A stretch of 64,000 nucleotides of DNA from Pyrus communis (Eukaryota > Streptophyta > Magnoliopsida > Rosales > Rosaceae): contig NC_084816.1 of NCBI RefSeq assembly GCF_963583255.1, positions 19,768,053 through 19,832,052 on the forward strand, written 5' to 3'. The position numbers were made by a program, and so were the translations under genes. A model generated the notes under the pieces. That model saw only the letters and a program-made list of their open reading frames with translations. It was not told the DNA's origin and did no database searches. This document shows positions 11,419 to 21,775 of the stretch, piece after piece (positions within the stretch are counted from its first letter, which is position 1; each line of letters begins with the position of its first letter).

Positions 11419-12743
11419 TGTGAACACGAAAGATTCCTTGAAACAAGAAACCAGAATAACGTGTACAAAATAATATTTTTTGTGTTTATGATTTTTGGGG
11501 TTACGATCTCTCTTAAATTTGGTCCTCTGATTCTATCTCCGTAAGATCTAGATTTGTTGATCCAAGGGCCGTCGAGGCTTGATCTTGGATGAACAGTTGT
11601 AAGTTTCTTCAAGGGCCTTCGGGGCTTGATCTTGAATGTTGATGGATGAGCGGATCTTCAAGGGCTTTTGGGCTTGATCTTGAAGAACGGTTGGTTTTCT
11701 TCAAGGGCCGTCGAGGCTTGATCTTGAATGAACAGTTGGTTTTCTTCAAGGGCTTTTGGGCTTGATCTTGAAGAATAGATGTGTGGATTTGTTTGTTGAT
11801 CCAAGGACCGTCGGGGCTTGATCTTGGATGAACAGTTGTTGAACGGATCTTCAAGGGGCGTTGGGCTTGATCTTGAAGAATGGGTGTATGGGTTTGTTGA
11901 GGTTGTTGATCCAAAGGGCCGTTGGGGCTTGATCTTAGGATGAACAGTTGATGAACAATGAACACTTTCTTCAAGGGCCGTCGGGGCTTGATCTTGAGTT
12001 GGTGGAAGTTCTTCAAGGGCCGTTGGGGCTTGATCTTGAAGGAGGATTTGACGAAGAACGAAGAGTGCTTTCTTGATCCTTCGGAATTCTTGGGAATTTG
12101 GATGCTCGAGAGCTTTGGAGTTTCAAAGCTTCAAGGATTTGGGGAATTCTCTTCCAATTTGGGAGTAGAGAAATGTATTTGTGAATTCCTTGATGCTTGA
12201 TACCTTGATGGAGAAGCCTATTTATAGGCTTTGAGAATGAATCACCACCACAAAATATTTTTTTCCTTTCCAAGCACCATTGCCTAATTTTCCCACTTAA
12301 TGCAATATTGAAATTGAAGTGGTGTAACTTATGGCCTAATTTCCCACTTAATACCATTTTAAACTTGAAGTGGTTTAACTTATGGCCTAATTTCCCACTT
12401 AACACCATTTTAAACTTGAAATGTGTATGCTTTGTCATTGCCCAAATGAGAAAAACTTACTTTGATCCGTAATGGATTGAAGTGTGCTTGCCTTGTCATT
12501 GCCCAACATGAGAAGAAAAACTTGTTTTGATCCTCAATGGATTGAAATGTACTTGCCTTGTCATTGCCCAAAATGAGAAGAAAAACTTGTTTAATCCTTC
12601 AAGGGTATTTCTTCCTATTTTGGTTGAGTCACACGCCATGTGTACAATTTGTACAACACGTGGCGTATGCCATGTATGCCTTGACACGTCAAAACTTTAA
12701 TGCATTGGTGAACATTTGTTTTACTGAAATTTCGATGTCTACA
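11419..12743 (-). repeat. 3' LTR of the Gypsy element
   Basis: This is 1,325 bp and the same length as its partner. About two-fifths of it (11560-12040) is built from roughly ten copies of a 25-28-bp word, CAAGGGCC-GTCG-GGCTTGATCTTG, which begins and ends with complementary CAAG/CTTG. Next comes a promoter-like TATA palindrome at 12217-12228, then a set of about 60-bp repeats (12285-12420) with the word TTTCCCACTTAA. Open frames here (135 and 141 codons, minus) are by-products of the repeats, not genes. Confidence 0.9.
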
Positions 12744-12827
12744 AATGCCCCCACTTCAAGGCGCGTCGTAGACATGTGCTTGTCACGTGTAGAAGATGCG
12801 TTTTGAAGTCCCTTAATGTAGATGTCA

Positions 12828-13405
12828 ACCCAAGGGCCGTCGAGGCTTGATCTTGAATTGGGCTGGAAATTTCTTCAAGGGCCATTGAGGCTTGATCTTG
12901 AGTTCGACTAGAAGATTTTCTGGTTTCCTCCAATCGTTGATTTTCCACAGGCTTAGTCTTGAACTAGGCTGGAGGATTCTTTTGGTCTCCCCCGAAGGTC
13001 TGAACTTACTCCTTTTATCTGGAGTTGAATTTGATTCAAGGGTGGTGAACACTTGATTTTGAATCGGACTTGTGATTTCTTCAAGGGCCATTGAGGCTTG
13101 ATCTTGAACTAGGCTGGAGGATTCTTCTGGTCTCCTCCGTTCGTTGATTTTCCTTTGTGCTACTCTTGAACTGAGCAGCAGGATTCTTTTTTCAAGGGCC
13201 ATCGAGGCTTGATCTTGAGTTCGACTGGAAGATTTTCTGGTTTCCTCCAATCGTTGATTTTCCTTTGTGCTACTCTTGAACTGGGCAGCAGGATATTTCT
13301 TCAAGGGCCATCGAGGCTTGATCTTGAGTTCGACTGGAAGATTTTCTGGTTTCCTCCAATCGTTGATTTTCCTTTGTGCTACTCTTGAACTGGGCAGCAG
13401 GAAAT
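12828..13405. repeat. Internal minisatellite of about 109 bp next to the 3' LTR
   Basis: Imperfect copies begin near 12830, 13080, 13192 and 13301. The last two are nearly identical. Each copy includes the same CAAGGGCCATCGAGGCTTGAT word found in the LTRs, followed by a TCGACTGGAAGATTTTCTGG segment. The array lies in the 3' untranslated end of the element. Confidence 0.75.
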
Positions 13406-14330
13406 TTTGGTCTCCCCCGAAGGTCTACGAGCGGTTTCAGGATATGGCAGGCAAGTACGAGGTGGAGGTGCTGACCTGTTTCTTTGTTCAATCTTTCCAA
13501 TTCGTATTGAATACGAATTGGAAAGTTTGAAGTTTCCTTGTCCCTTCTCTGGCAGTGTATCAACCGTTGAAGATGACTACTCGAGCAACGCTAGGTAAGC
13601 AACCAGGCAAAGGTTCCAGGTAGTCGGTTCCAGATCGGAAGACTGACTCTAAGTGCCGGCTGATTGCTCTCTTTCACTTTGCCATGCGAGTAAGAACAAG
13701 GACAAAGGAAAAGACAAGGAAAAAGCATGATATGAGATACCTTTGCTTTCGACCTTGATGATATGAGATACCTTTGCTTTTGAAGAAGCGGCGAATGGAT
13801 CAGCACATGTATTTGTTGTGCTTGTCTCCACATACTTCAATCTACCGTTTCCTCCTGGGTCATCTGTACTCCAGGCATCCGGTATCTTCTTTGGGGAAGA
13901 AGAAAAAATTGAGTATTTCGAAAGGCTTTGCTGGGAGTGCGCCCTCAGAGGTGAGGAAGAGTTGGGCATTTTTTTTTTTTTTCAGGTCTGCCTTGCCATA
14001 AAAGATGAAGGTCGACATATATAGGGATTTCCCAATAGCAAGTGGTGGTTATGTTCTTTTACCCTTGTCGACAAACGTCTCTTCGATTTTTTAACAAACG
14101 TCTCTTCGATTTCTGAGTGAGCGCCTCTTCGAAAAAGTAGTCACGGGTACGGCTCTGTCACCACGCTTGTTGGCAAAGGCGCGTAGTTGGGATGATAACC
14201 TTCACGTGTTTTCAACTTTGTCAGAGATCTTTTGACAAAGTTGAACGCGTTATCTGAAAAGCCGCGAAAGCGTCGCCGAACTTCACGCAGGAAAATCCGA
14301 TTTTTTGAATCGGTGGTCGTGTCGCCTTGG

Positions 14331-14340
14331 CTTTTTATAG
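14331..14340 (+). promoter_or_regulatory. TATA-like site before the antisense ORF
   Basis: CTTTTTATAG lies about 112 bases upstream of the ATG at 14452 on the plus strand, a plausible distance for a pol II promoter with a short leader. Judged by position and sequence only. Confidence 0.35.
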
Positions 14341-14451
14341 AGGTATCGATTACCTCCAACATGCACACTTTGAAGATCGCCCGTTTGTGAAAATCGTCTT
14401 CGGCCCTTTCTGATTTTACTCCATCCACCTTTCTCTTTTAACCTTTTGACA

Positions 14452-15072
14452 ATGGCTAACCCGTCTAACATTTGCTTAGATTTGAGTCTCAGCAGTGATC
14501 CGAGTGCGCCGCGTCAGGTAAATGTATGGTGCCCTTCTTTCTTATCTTCTAATGGCCCTTTGACAGGTGAAGATTCTGTGATGAAGGACGCAACAACAGC
14601 TACGATAGTAGCTAGGAACTTCCTCACTCCAAAAGATAGTAGGCTGCTTTCAGAACGGTCCGATGAGTTGGCCGTTCAAGAGTCCCTAACTCTCAGTGTT
14701 CAGTGCGCAGGCTCTGTGTCCAACATGGGCCAACGCCTACTTGCTCGATCCCGCCAAGTGGAATCATTGATGGCGGAGGTGGAAACTCTTAAGCAAGAGA
14801 TCAAACAGCTTAAGCACGAGAATAGAAGTTTGCATGTGCTTGCAAATAACTATTCGACGGGCATGAAGAGGAAGCTTGATGAGCTGCAAGAATCCAGTGG
14901 TCGAATTCAAAGTGACCGTCAAAGTGACCGTCAAAGGCTTGCTGCTTTTTTCCAGAGGCACCTTTTTCCTGGCTCATCTAGCGTTCCACCAAGTATTGAG
15001 GCCTCTTCTTTGATGCATCCCGCTTCTGTAGTTTTCCCAAGTAGTGGGGCTTCACGTGAACAACCTTTATGA
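14452..15072 (+). CDS. Opposite-strand coiled-coil protein of the Gypsy element
   Basis: A 206-codon ORF on the strand opposite to the element's own transcription. I chose ATG 14452 (MANPSNICLDLSLSSDPSAP), because the open frame extends only slightly upstream without another ATG. The centre (about residues 90-160) is strongly heptad-like: RQVESLMAEVETLKQEIKQL, then KHENRSLHVLANNY and MKRKLDELQES, a typical parallel coiled coil. The C-terminus is Ser/Pro-rich with LAAFFQRHLFPGSS. No catalytic motif, zinc finger or signal peptide is seen. I recall similar ORFs in other Rosaceae Gypsy elements, where extra ORFs in either orientation occur in Tat-type elements. The function is unknown. The frame is intact, as expected in a young insertion. 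Confidence 0.7.
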   Translation: MANPSNICLDLSLSSDPSAPRQVNVWCPSFLSSNGPLTGEDSVMKDATTATIVARNFLTPKDSRLLSERSDELAVQESLTLSVQCAGSVSNMGQRLLARSRQVESLMAEVETLKQEIKQLKHENRSLHVLANNYSTGMKRKLDELQESSGRIQSDRQSDRQRLAAFFQRHLFPGSSSVPPSIEASSLMHPASVVFPSSGASREQPL

Positions 15073-15087
15073 AAGCTCCATCTCTTT

Positions 15088-15214
15088 TTTTTTTTTTTTT
15101 TTTTTTTTTTTGTACGCACTTGTAATTTCTCGGAGATCAATGAACATGCTTTACTTATTTAGTGTATTGTGCTAAATACAGATAAAACATATACATCACC
15201 AAGATGTGTTATTT

Positions 15215-15254
<40 letters not shown>

Positions 15255-15380
15255 ATGATGTGACTGTACTTGAAGTTTTGAAGTTTCAAGTTGCCTACGT
15301 ACCCTTGGTTGAGGAGGGATCAAGTCATGACGTAGTTCAAATGAGTGATGATTTTTTTTTTTTTTTTTTTTTTTTTGATG
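15088..15380. repeat. Three long poly-T tracts
   Basis: Runs of about 22, 35 and 24 T (starting near 15088, 15218 and 15353) follow the antisense ORF. On the element's own strand they are poly-A tracts, so they could be fossil 3' ends of reverse-transcribed RNA or simple slippage. Confidence 0.7.
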
Positions 15381-15439
15381 ATTTTGCCGTACACAGTTTA
15401 TGCTCTTGCGGGCCAGGAGTGTTTGGTGCCGTTTGCAGT

Positions 15440-15990
15440 TTCAGCTCGTGCAGGCAATGAGCGTTTTGGTGCCGTTTGCAGTTTCAGCTCGTGCAAGCAA
15501 GGAGCGTTTGGTGTCACCTTTTAGGCTCGTGCGAACGAGGAGCTTGTGGTGTCGTTTGCAGTTTCAACTCGTGCAGACAAGGAGCTTTTGGTTGTCGCCT
15601 TTTAGGCTCGTGCGAACGAGAAGCTTGTGGTGTCGTTTGCAGTTTCAACTCGTGCAGACAAGGAGCTTTTGGTTGTCGCCTTTTAGGCTCGTGCGAACGA
15701 GGAGCTTTGGTTGTTGCCTTTTATGCTCATGCGAACGAGGAGCGTTGGTTGTCGCCTTTTAGGCTCGTGCGAACGAGGAGCATTGGTTGTCGCCTTTTAG
15801 GCTCGTGCGAACGAGGAGCGTTGGTTGTCGCCTTTTAGGCTCGTGCGAACGAGGAGCAATTGATGTCGCCTTTTATGCTCGTGCAAACCAGGAGCGTTGG
15901 TTGTCGCCTTTTATGCTCATGCGGACGAGGAGCTTTTGGTTGTCGCCTTTTAGGCTCGTGCGAACGAGGAGCTTTGGTTGTTGTTGTTGA
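15440..15990. repeat. Minisatellite of about 39 bp
   Basis: About 13 imperfect copies of GGCTCGTGCGAACGAGGAGC followed by a TTGGTTGTCGCCTTTTA-type segment. Each unit contains a small inverted repeat (CTCGTGCGAACGAG). Plus-strand open frames of 120-146 codons through the array are products of the periodicity. The array overlaps the 3' end of the 499-codon ORF region but lies just beyond its stop. Confidence 0.8.
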
Positions 15991-15994
15991 TTTG

Positions 15995-17494
15995 TCAAGT
16001 GATCTGGGAGAGGCGTTCCTCGCAATCTTCATAGGAAGGAGCCTTGACCGAGTAATTGAAGAAGTCTTCTGGGAAGAGGTCGCACATTGTGATGGGGATG
16101 GACAATCTTTGTGTCGAAATTTCATTGTCTCCAACACTTTCACATTGTTCTGGAGGTTGACAAGAGCTGTTTTGCCCCATTTTCGACTGATAAACTTGTG
16201 GACAAGATGGTTGCTGCTTCTCCAATTTCTTCGAAGCGATCTTCGAAAGGCATTCCTCACAATCTTCATAGCAAGGAGCCTTGATCGAGAATTTGAATAA
16301 GTCTTCGAGGAAGAAAAGATCCCGCATAAACGATCTTTGTGTTGAAATTTTCTTATCTTCAACATTTTCACATTGCTTTGGAGGTTGGCGAAAGCTGCTT
16401 TCCCTCCTTTCTGATTGGTGCACTTGTGGAGAAGACATATGTTTCTCGTGCAGTTTCTTCGGAGTGACATGAGTCCATCTTTCAATTTCACTTGACTTGG
16501 AACATGCCCCCAACAGTCGAGGTGAAGACTTTGAGTCGAAAGAGCCAGAAGTGACATCTTTCTTAGGGATTTCATCTTCAGTGCCGTTCTCTTGGGTTTG
16601 TTGGCATAAAGATTTGCCAGTATGGACGATGATGCGCCTCGTTACCTTCAGTGGTCCTTTTGTGTCGACCTCTAGGATTGCTTGGCGCTTCATCCTTGAA
16701 GGAATCAAGCTTCGAACGTCGCCTTTTTCTGCTAACCCATCGAGCTTTTCTTCCTTTGGTGTTGTCTTCCTCTTTCCAAAAGGCTTCTCATTATCTTCAA
16801 ATCTTTCCGAAGCTGATCGTCGCACAGGAGAGATAGCTGTGTTGCTTTGTTTCTTAGGCTTTAACAACCTTTCAAAAACAGAGCTTTGGGATGTTGGCAC
16901 GTTAAGCCTCTTGAAGACGGAAGTTCGGTCTTGCCCACCAATACGATCAAGTGCCGAAATTCTGGGTTTTGAATGATTCAGCCTATCGAAGACTGACACT
17001 CGAATAGGAGGTTTAGGCTCCTCTTGATTTTTTTCAATGCTCACGCTGATGTGTTGAGCGCTAGCGTTTTTCGCTTTGCTTGAAATCTTCACGAGTGCAT
17101 TTGGTGTGAAGCCAAGTCCAGCTTTGTTGTTGTCAACTCTGTAATCATGCTCCTTCAACTTCTTTTGAGTCTCGGTGAGGTCATGATCTTTGTTGTTGAC
17201 GGTGTTTGAAACCTTATTTCCAAGATTTGAAGAAGAAGCAAAGTCATGCCTAGCCTTTGACATGAGTTCGTAGGCATTTGGGTCAAAGCCTTCTTCGGTC
17301 TTCTTAGTTGGAAGAGAGCTTGGTTTCACTTTGACGCCATGCTGTGCCTCTAGACGGTTGATGAGTCCGGCGGTTTGCAAGTTTTTCTCCTCTGCAGTCT
17401 TTATCAGCCTTGCAACTGTTTCCTTCATCTGAACCAGCTGTTTTTCAATGGAGGTAGTGCCGATAGTCACGACTTGTTCTTTGTTTGAAGTCAT
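15995..17494 (-). CDS. Gag/linker-type protein of the non-autonomous Gypsy element
   Basis: A 499-codon ORF starts 52 bases inside the primer-binding site. The N-terminus MTSNKEQVVTIG and the following helix (KQLVQMKETVARLIKTAEEK) resemble the start of plant Gypsy Gag-Pol. The middle (GFDPNAYELMSKARHDF, SVFDRLNHSKPRISALDRI, SVFERLL, SRMKRQAILEVDTKGPLKV) matches what I remember of the region between protease and RT in Rosaceae Gypsy polyproteins. There is no CCHC knuckle, no protease DTG/DSG and no RT. The last 150 codons hold an internal duplication (SIKAPCYEDCEECLSKI and SVKAPSYEDCEERLSQI). The protein looks like a deletion-derived fusion kept open, perhaps for RNA packaging; that role is inference. 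Confidence 0.7.
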   Translation of the reverse strand: MTSNKEQVVTIGTTSIEKQLVQMKETVARLIKTAEEKNLQTAGLINRLEAQHGVKVKPSSLPTKKTEEGFDPNAYELMSKARHDFASSSNLGNKVSNTVNNKDHDLTETQKKLKEHDYRVDNNKAGLGFTPNALVKISSKAKNASAQHISVSIEKNQEEPKPPIRVSVFDRLNHSKPRISALDRIGGQDRTSVFKRLNVPTSQSSVFERLLKPKKQSNTAISPVRRSASERFEDNEKPFGKRKTTPKEEKLDGLAEKGDVRSLIPSRMKRQAILEVDTKGPLKVTRRIIVHTGKSLCQQTQENGTEDEIPKKDVTSGSFDSKSSPRLLGACSKSSEIERWTHVTPKKLHEKHMSSPQVHQSERRESSFRQPPKQCENVEDKKISTQRSFMRDLFFLEDLFKFSIKAPCYEDCEECLSKIASKKLEKQQPSCPQVYQSKMGQNSSCQPPEQCESVGDNEISTQRLSIPITMCDLFPEDFFNYSVKAPSYEDCEERLSQIT

Positions 17495-17566
17495 GGACTG
17501 TGCTTAAATATCTTGAACGGAGACAGAGATGAGAGGTAGAGATTGTCCCACCGAGCGTGCCAAATT

Positions 17567-18891
17567 TGTGAACACGAAAGATTCCTTGAAACAAGAAACC
17601 AGAATAACGTGTACAAAATAATATTTTTTGTGTTTATGATTTTTGGGGTTACGATCTCTCTTAAATTTGGTCCTCTGATTCTATCTCCGTAAGATCTAGA
17701 TTTGTTGATCCAAGGGCCGTCGAGGCTTGATCTTGGATGAACAGTTGTAAGTTTCTTCAAGGGCCTTCGGGGCTTGATCTTGAATGTTGATGGATGAGCG
17801 GATCTTCAAGGGCTTTTGGGCTTGATCTTGAAGAACGGTTGGTTTTCTTCAAGGGCCGTCGAGGCTTGATCTTGAATGAACAGTTGGTTTTCTTCAAGGG
17901 CTTTTGGGCTTGATCTTGAAGAATAGATGTGTGGATTTGTTTGTTGATCCAAGGACCGTCGGGGCTTGATCTTGGATGAACAGTTGTTGAACGGATCTTC
18001 AAGGGGCGTTGGGCTTGATCTTGAAGAATAGGTGTATGGGTTTGTTGAGGTTGTTGATCCAAAGGGCCGTTGGGGCTTGATCTTAGGATGAACAGTTGAT
18101 GAACAATGAACACTTTCTTCAAGGGCCGTCGGGGCTTGATCTTGAGTTGGTGGAAGTTCTTCAAGGGCCGTTGGGGCTTGATCTTGAAGGAGGATTTGAC
18201 GAAGAACGAAGAGTGCTTTCTTGATCCTTCGGAATTCTTGGGAATTTGGATGCTCGAGAGCTTTGGAGTTTCAAAGCTTCAAGGATTTGGGGAATTCTCT
18301 TCCAATTTGGGAGTAGAGAAATGTATTTGTGAATTCCTTGATGCTTGATACCTTGATGGAGAAGCCTATTTATAGGCTTTGAGAATGAATCACCACCACA
18401 AAATATTTTTTTCCTTTCCAAGCACCATTGCCTAATTTTCCCACTTAATGCAATATTGAAATTGAAGTGGTGTAACTTATGGCCTAATTTCCCACTTAAT
18501 ACCATTTTAAACTTGAAGTGGTTTAACTTATGGCCTAATTTCCCACTTAACACCATTTTAAACTTGAAATGTGTATGCTTTGTCATTGCCCAAATGAGAA
18601 AAACTTACTTTGATCCGTAATGGATTGAAGTGTGCTTGCCTTGTCATTGCCCAACATGAGAAGAAAAACTTGTTTTGATCCTCAATGGATTGAAATGTAC
18701 TTGCCTTGTCATTGCCCAAAATGAGAAGAAAAACTTGTTTAATCCTTCAAGGGTATTTCTTCCTATTTTGGTTGAGTCACACGCCATGTGTACAATTTGT
18801 ACAACACGTGGCGTATGCCATGTATGCCTTGACACGTCAAAACTTTAATGCATTGGTGAACATTTGTTTTACTGAAATTTCGATGTCTACA
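17567..18891 (-). repeat. 5' LTR of the Gypsy element
   Basis: Virtually identical to the 3' LTR, offset by 6,148 bases. It should carry the active promoter of the element on the minus strand. Confidence 0.9.
18365..18376 (-). promoter_or_regulatory. LTR TATA box candidate
   Basis: CCTATAAATAGG, a perfect palindrome, in the 5' LTR; the same site is at 12217-12228 in the 3' LTR. Position within the LTR and the downstream leader-like sequence on the minus strand fit a pol II core promoter. Because it is palindromic it could in principle work on either strand. Confidence 0.6.
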
Positions 18892-18896
18892 ACTTC

Positions 18897-19581
18897 TTTA
18901 AAAACAAACTAACCTAAATTCGTAGATCATCGTACGGTATGATTTATATGACATTGGAAAAAAGAATTCACAAAAAATTTGGATTTCAAACCATTTTTCA
19001 TTTTTTATACTGACCAGAAAAAGAAAAATAAACAGTTTAGAAATTAGCTTGCACAAAGAAATGCACCATCCAACTGCAACCACTTGATCTTTCCAGTTTC
19101 TTCAAATCTCTGGAATGCTTGAATATTGGCCCCTCAATGCATTTTATATTGTTCCAAACCATGGCCGTAACTGGACAAACATAACCATGCAATCATATAT
19201 AGCAAGTGGACCACATTTCCAAGACCCAATTATCAAGCCGCCTGTCCCAAATTTGATAGTAACCAACAACTGATTGAAATTTTTTCTACCTCCCAAACAC
19301 TTCACAAAAGATTTTCCTATGTAACCGGTTGTTCTCTCTACATATTTCTCATATCACATGACCTAGTCATGTGATAAGAGACAAAAAAAAAAATGTATAT
19401 ACCTCAGTTACACTTAAGATTTTTCTCGCCAATAGGCTCATCCACGTCAAAACAAAATTGTAGTTACTAATTTGGCACATTGCACAGCATATGCTGGAGT
19501 GCTGGCCACAAAGGAAAAATATCCACATATTACGTGGCTGAGTGAGTAGCACCAGCTATATATCCCCTTGGTTCTGAGCTC
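18897..19581. other. Former 5' flank of the LC8 gene
   Basis: No ORF of note. A TATA-like AGCTATATATCC at about 19553-19564 would, before the Copia insertion, have stood roughly 135 bases upstream of the LC8 ATG. This is the best candidate for the original core promoter. Confidence 0.45.
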
Positions 19582-19586
19582 GATAT

Positions 19587-19889
19587 TGAAAGAATTTAAG
19601 CTAGGGTTGTAAACATTGATTGCATAAACTCAACTCAATTAATTATGAGTAAGGTATGGACTTCATTATATAGAGATTACAAGATGAGGTTGGTTACAGT
19701 ATAAACATATCATCTTATTACATTTGAAATTCAAAACTAAGTTACACACGAGTTTTAGATAAGGAAGGATTGTAATTCCTTTTTATCTGTTAAAGAGGTT
19801 GAAGAGTATCCAACTTGTGTAGCTGACTTGGAGAGTCCTTTACCATGCATTACTGACGTGGAGAGAGATCTTGAATAGTTGGTTTATCA
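19587..19889 (-). repeat. 3' LTR of the Copia element
   Basis: 303 bp, beginning and ending with TG/CA on its strand. It has about 31 bp (near 19826-19856) absent from the other LTR. The difference lies between GCTGAC repeats, consistent with slippage or recombination. Confidence 0.85.
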
Positions 19890-21775
19890 CGCCCCCGCAA
19901 GCTGAGTGGGCGTTGACAAACAGGAAGCTTGGAAAGGAGAAAACTAAAATGAGCTGTGGATAAACCCTTGGTTAAGAGATCTGCGATTTGGTCAGCAGAT
20001 GAAACATATCCCACAACCAATTCATTGCAAATTACTTTTTCTCTAACATAATGATAATCAACTTCCATATAACGCATACGAGCCTGATAGACTGGATTGG
20101 AAGCTACTGCCAATGCACTGATTTTGTCACACCACAATCGTGGTGGATTGAGAGGAAGATGAAGATCACGAAATATGTGTCAGAACCAAGACAAAATGGC
20201 GGAGGTATAGGCCATTTGTCAATACTCAGCCTCTGTACTTGAGCGAGACACACCTCTTTGTTTTTTAGAACTCCAAGAGATTAAGTTATCCTATAGAAAA
20301 ATGCAATGACCACCAATGGAGTGACGATCATCTAGGTCACCAGCATAGTCAGCATCTGCAAAGGTTGTTAGGGACAACGAACTGGGTTTGTAAACTATAC
20401 CGCGATCATGAGTGGCTTTCAAATAGCGAAGAATGCGCTTGACTGCAGCCCAATGTGTAGTTGTGGGTGAATGCATATACTGACAGACTTGATTTACAAC
20501 GAAAACAATGTCAGGCTGTGTGAATAAGAGGTATTGGAGAGCCCCAACAACGCTTCAAAAATTTGTTCCATCATCCAAGGGCTCACCCTCATACAGACTA
20601 AGCTTGCGGCCAGAGAGGGCTGGAGTAGACAATGGTTTGGGGTCAGCCATTTTAGTGCATTTGAGTAGGTCCAGGATATATTTTGACTGTGTTAAATACA
20701 TGGCCGTCGGTGTTCTCGTAATTTCCATTCCCAAAAAATAATGCAAGGCCCCAAGGTCCTTCATTGAAAATTTGTTTCCCAATTGTTGAATCAATGTGGA
20801 GATGTGGGATGCATTATTACCTGTGAAAAGAATGTCATCAACGTAGATGAGTAAATAAATGACAGTAGTTCCATTGAAGAAAATGAATAGTGAAGAATCT
20901 ACCATTGATACATGAAACCTGAGCTCTTCTAAATGTTGAGAGAAGCACTGAAACTAGGCACGTGGGGCCTGTTTTAAGCCGTATAAGGACCGTCGAAGAT
21001 GACATACATGTGTTGGAAACTGTGGATCGACAAAGCCAGAAGGTTGGCGCACGTATACTTCCTTAGTTAAAGAACCATGGAGAAACGCGTTTTTAACATC
21101 AAGTTGGTGAATTTGCCAGTTAAAATGAAGAGCCACGGAGAGAATAAGTCTGATGGTAGCATGAGTGACGACAGGACTTAACGTCTTGGTGTAATCGATT
21201 CCTTCTTGTTGATGAAAACCATTGGCAACAAGACGTGCTTTAAATCTTTCAATAGAACCGTCAGATTTACGTTTAATACGATACACCCATTTATTTGGTA
21301 GAACATTCACGGCGGAATGAAAAGGAACTAGGGACCACATTCCTGTTCGTTGCAGAGCATTGAACTCTTCTGCCATTGCCATACGCCATTTAAGGTACTT
21401 ATTTGCTTGTGTAAAACAAGTGGGCTTAACTATTTCATTAGTCACATCAGAAACAAGCGCATATTTGGGATTGGGTTTTTGAATGCCATCCTTTGAACGT
21501 GTAACCATGGAGTGAATAGGTTGAATGTGTCTTTGAGAGGAAGATGAGACAGGAGCAACACCTACTGCATTCGTAGAGGATAGGATTGGTGAAAGGTCAG
21601 GTATAGAGGGTACAGGTGAGATGGGCAATGGTGATAGAATAGGATTGTTTAATATAGGTGAATAGGGAAGATGAGGTTGTGTGGATGATATAGTGGGAGG
21701 GATGGGGGGGTTCGGATTTAGTGGGAAAGTAGGTGGAATAGGGTTAGGATGTGTGGATGTTATCGTGTAATGCAT
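19850..21775 (-). pseudogene. Copia reverse transcriptase and RNase H, broken
   Basis: Four consecutive frames give a Copia pol C-terminal half. From 21775 down are WRMAMAEEFNALQRTGMWSL, RFKARLVANGFHQQEGIDY, QLDVKNAFLHGSL and SLYGLKQAPRA; the next codon is TAG where the family has W. The frame from 20905 has LLIYVDDILFTG (the YVDD active site), then KYILDLL and KPLSTP. The frame from 20476 has RILRYLKAT and FADADYAGD. The last frame has ALAVASNPV, MEVDYHYVREKV and ADLLTKGL of RNase H. Stops and frameshifts separate the pieces, so no active enzyme can be made. Confidence 0.85.

Larger units (their letters stand above)
11419..18891 (-). mobile_element. Complete non-autonomous Ty3/Gypsy-type LTR retrotransposon
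   Basis: A 7,473-bp element lies on the minus strand. It is bounded by two 1,325-bp LTRs that start TGTAGACATCG and end CGTGTTCACA, and it is flanked by a perfect 5-bp duplication ACTTC (11414-11418 and 18892-18896). A primer-binding site candidate (minus-strand TGGCACGCTCGGTGGGA, 17546-17562) follows the 5' LTR after AATT. A purine tract (GTGGGGGCATT, 12744-12754) precedes the 3' LTR. Comparing the LTRs by eye I found one difference (G at 11882 versus A at 18030), so insertion is very recent. Inside there is no protease, RT, RNase H or integrase. Only a 499-codon Gag/linker ORF and an opposite-strand coiled-coil ORF are present, so an autonomous relative must supply the enzymes. Assignment to a Tat-like lineage rests on the ORFs and is inference. 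Confidence 0.92.

Noticed and set aside
12013..12438. Open frames of 135-141 codons in both Gypsy LTRs
   Set aside because: They consist of the repeated LTR words (KIKPRRPLKK-type periodicity), lie in the LTR itself, and appear identically in both LTRs only because the LTRs are identical.
13407..14024. Short plus-strand frames in the internal region of the Gypsy element
   Set aside because: They are short, overlap each other in different frames and show no domain; only the ORF at 14452-15072 has protein-like structure.
15206..15460. An 84-codon frame with poly-phenylalanine
   Set aside because: It translates poly-T tracts.
15400..15990. A regularly spaced repeat array that could be mistaken for CRISPR
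   Set aside because: Units are contiguous with no unique spacers, the context is a plant retrotransposon, and no cas genes exist.
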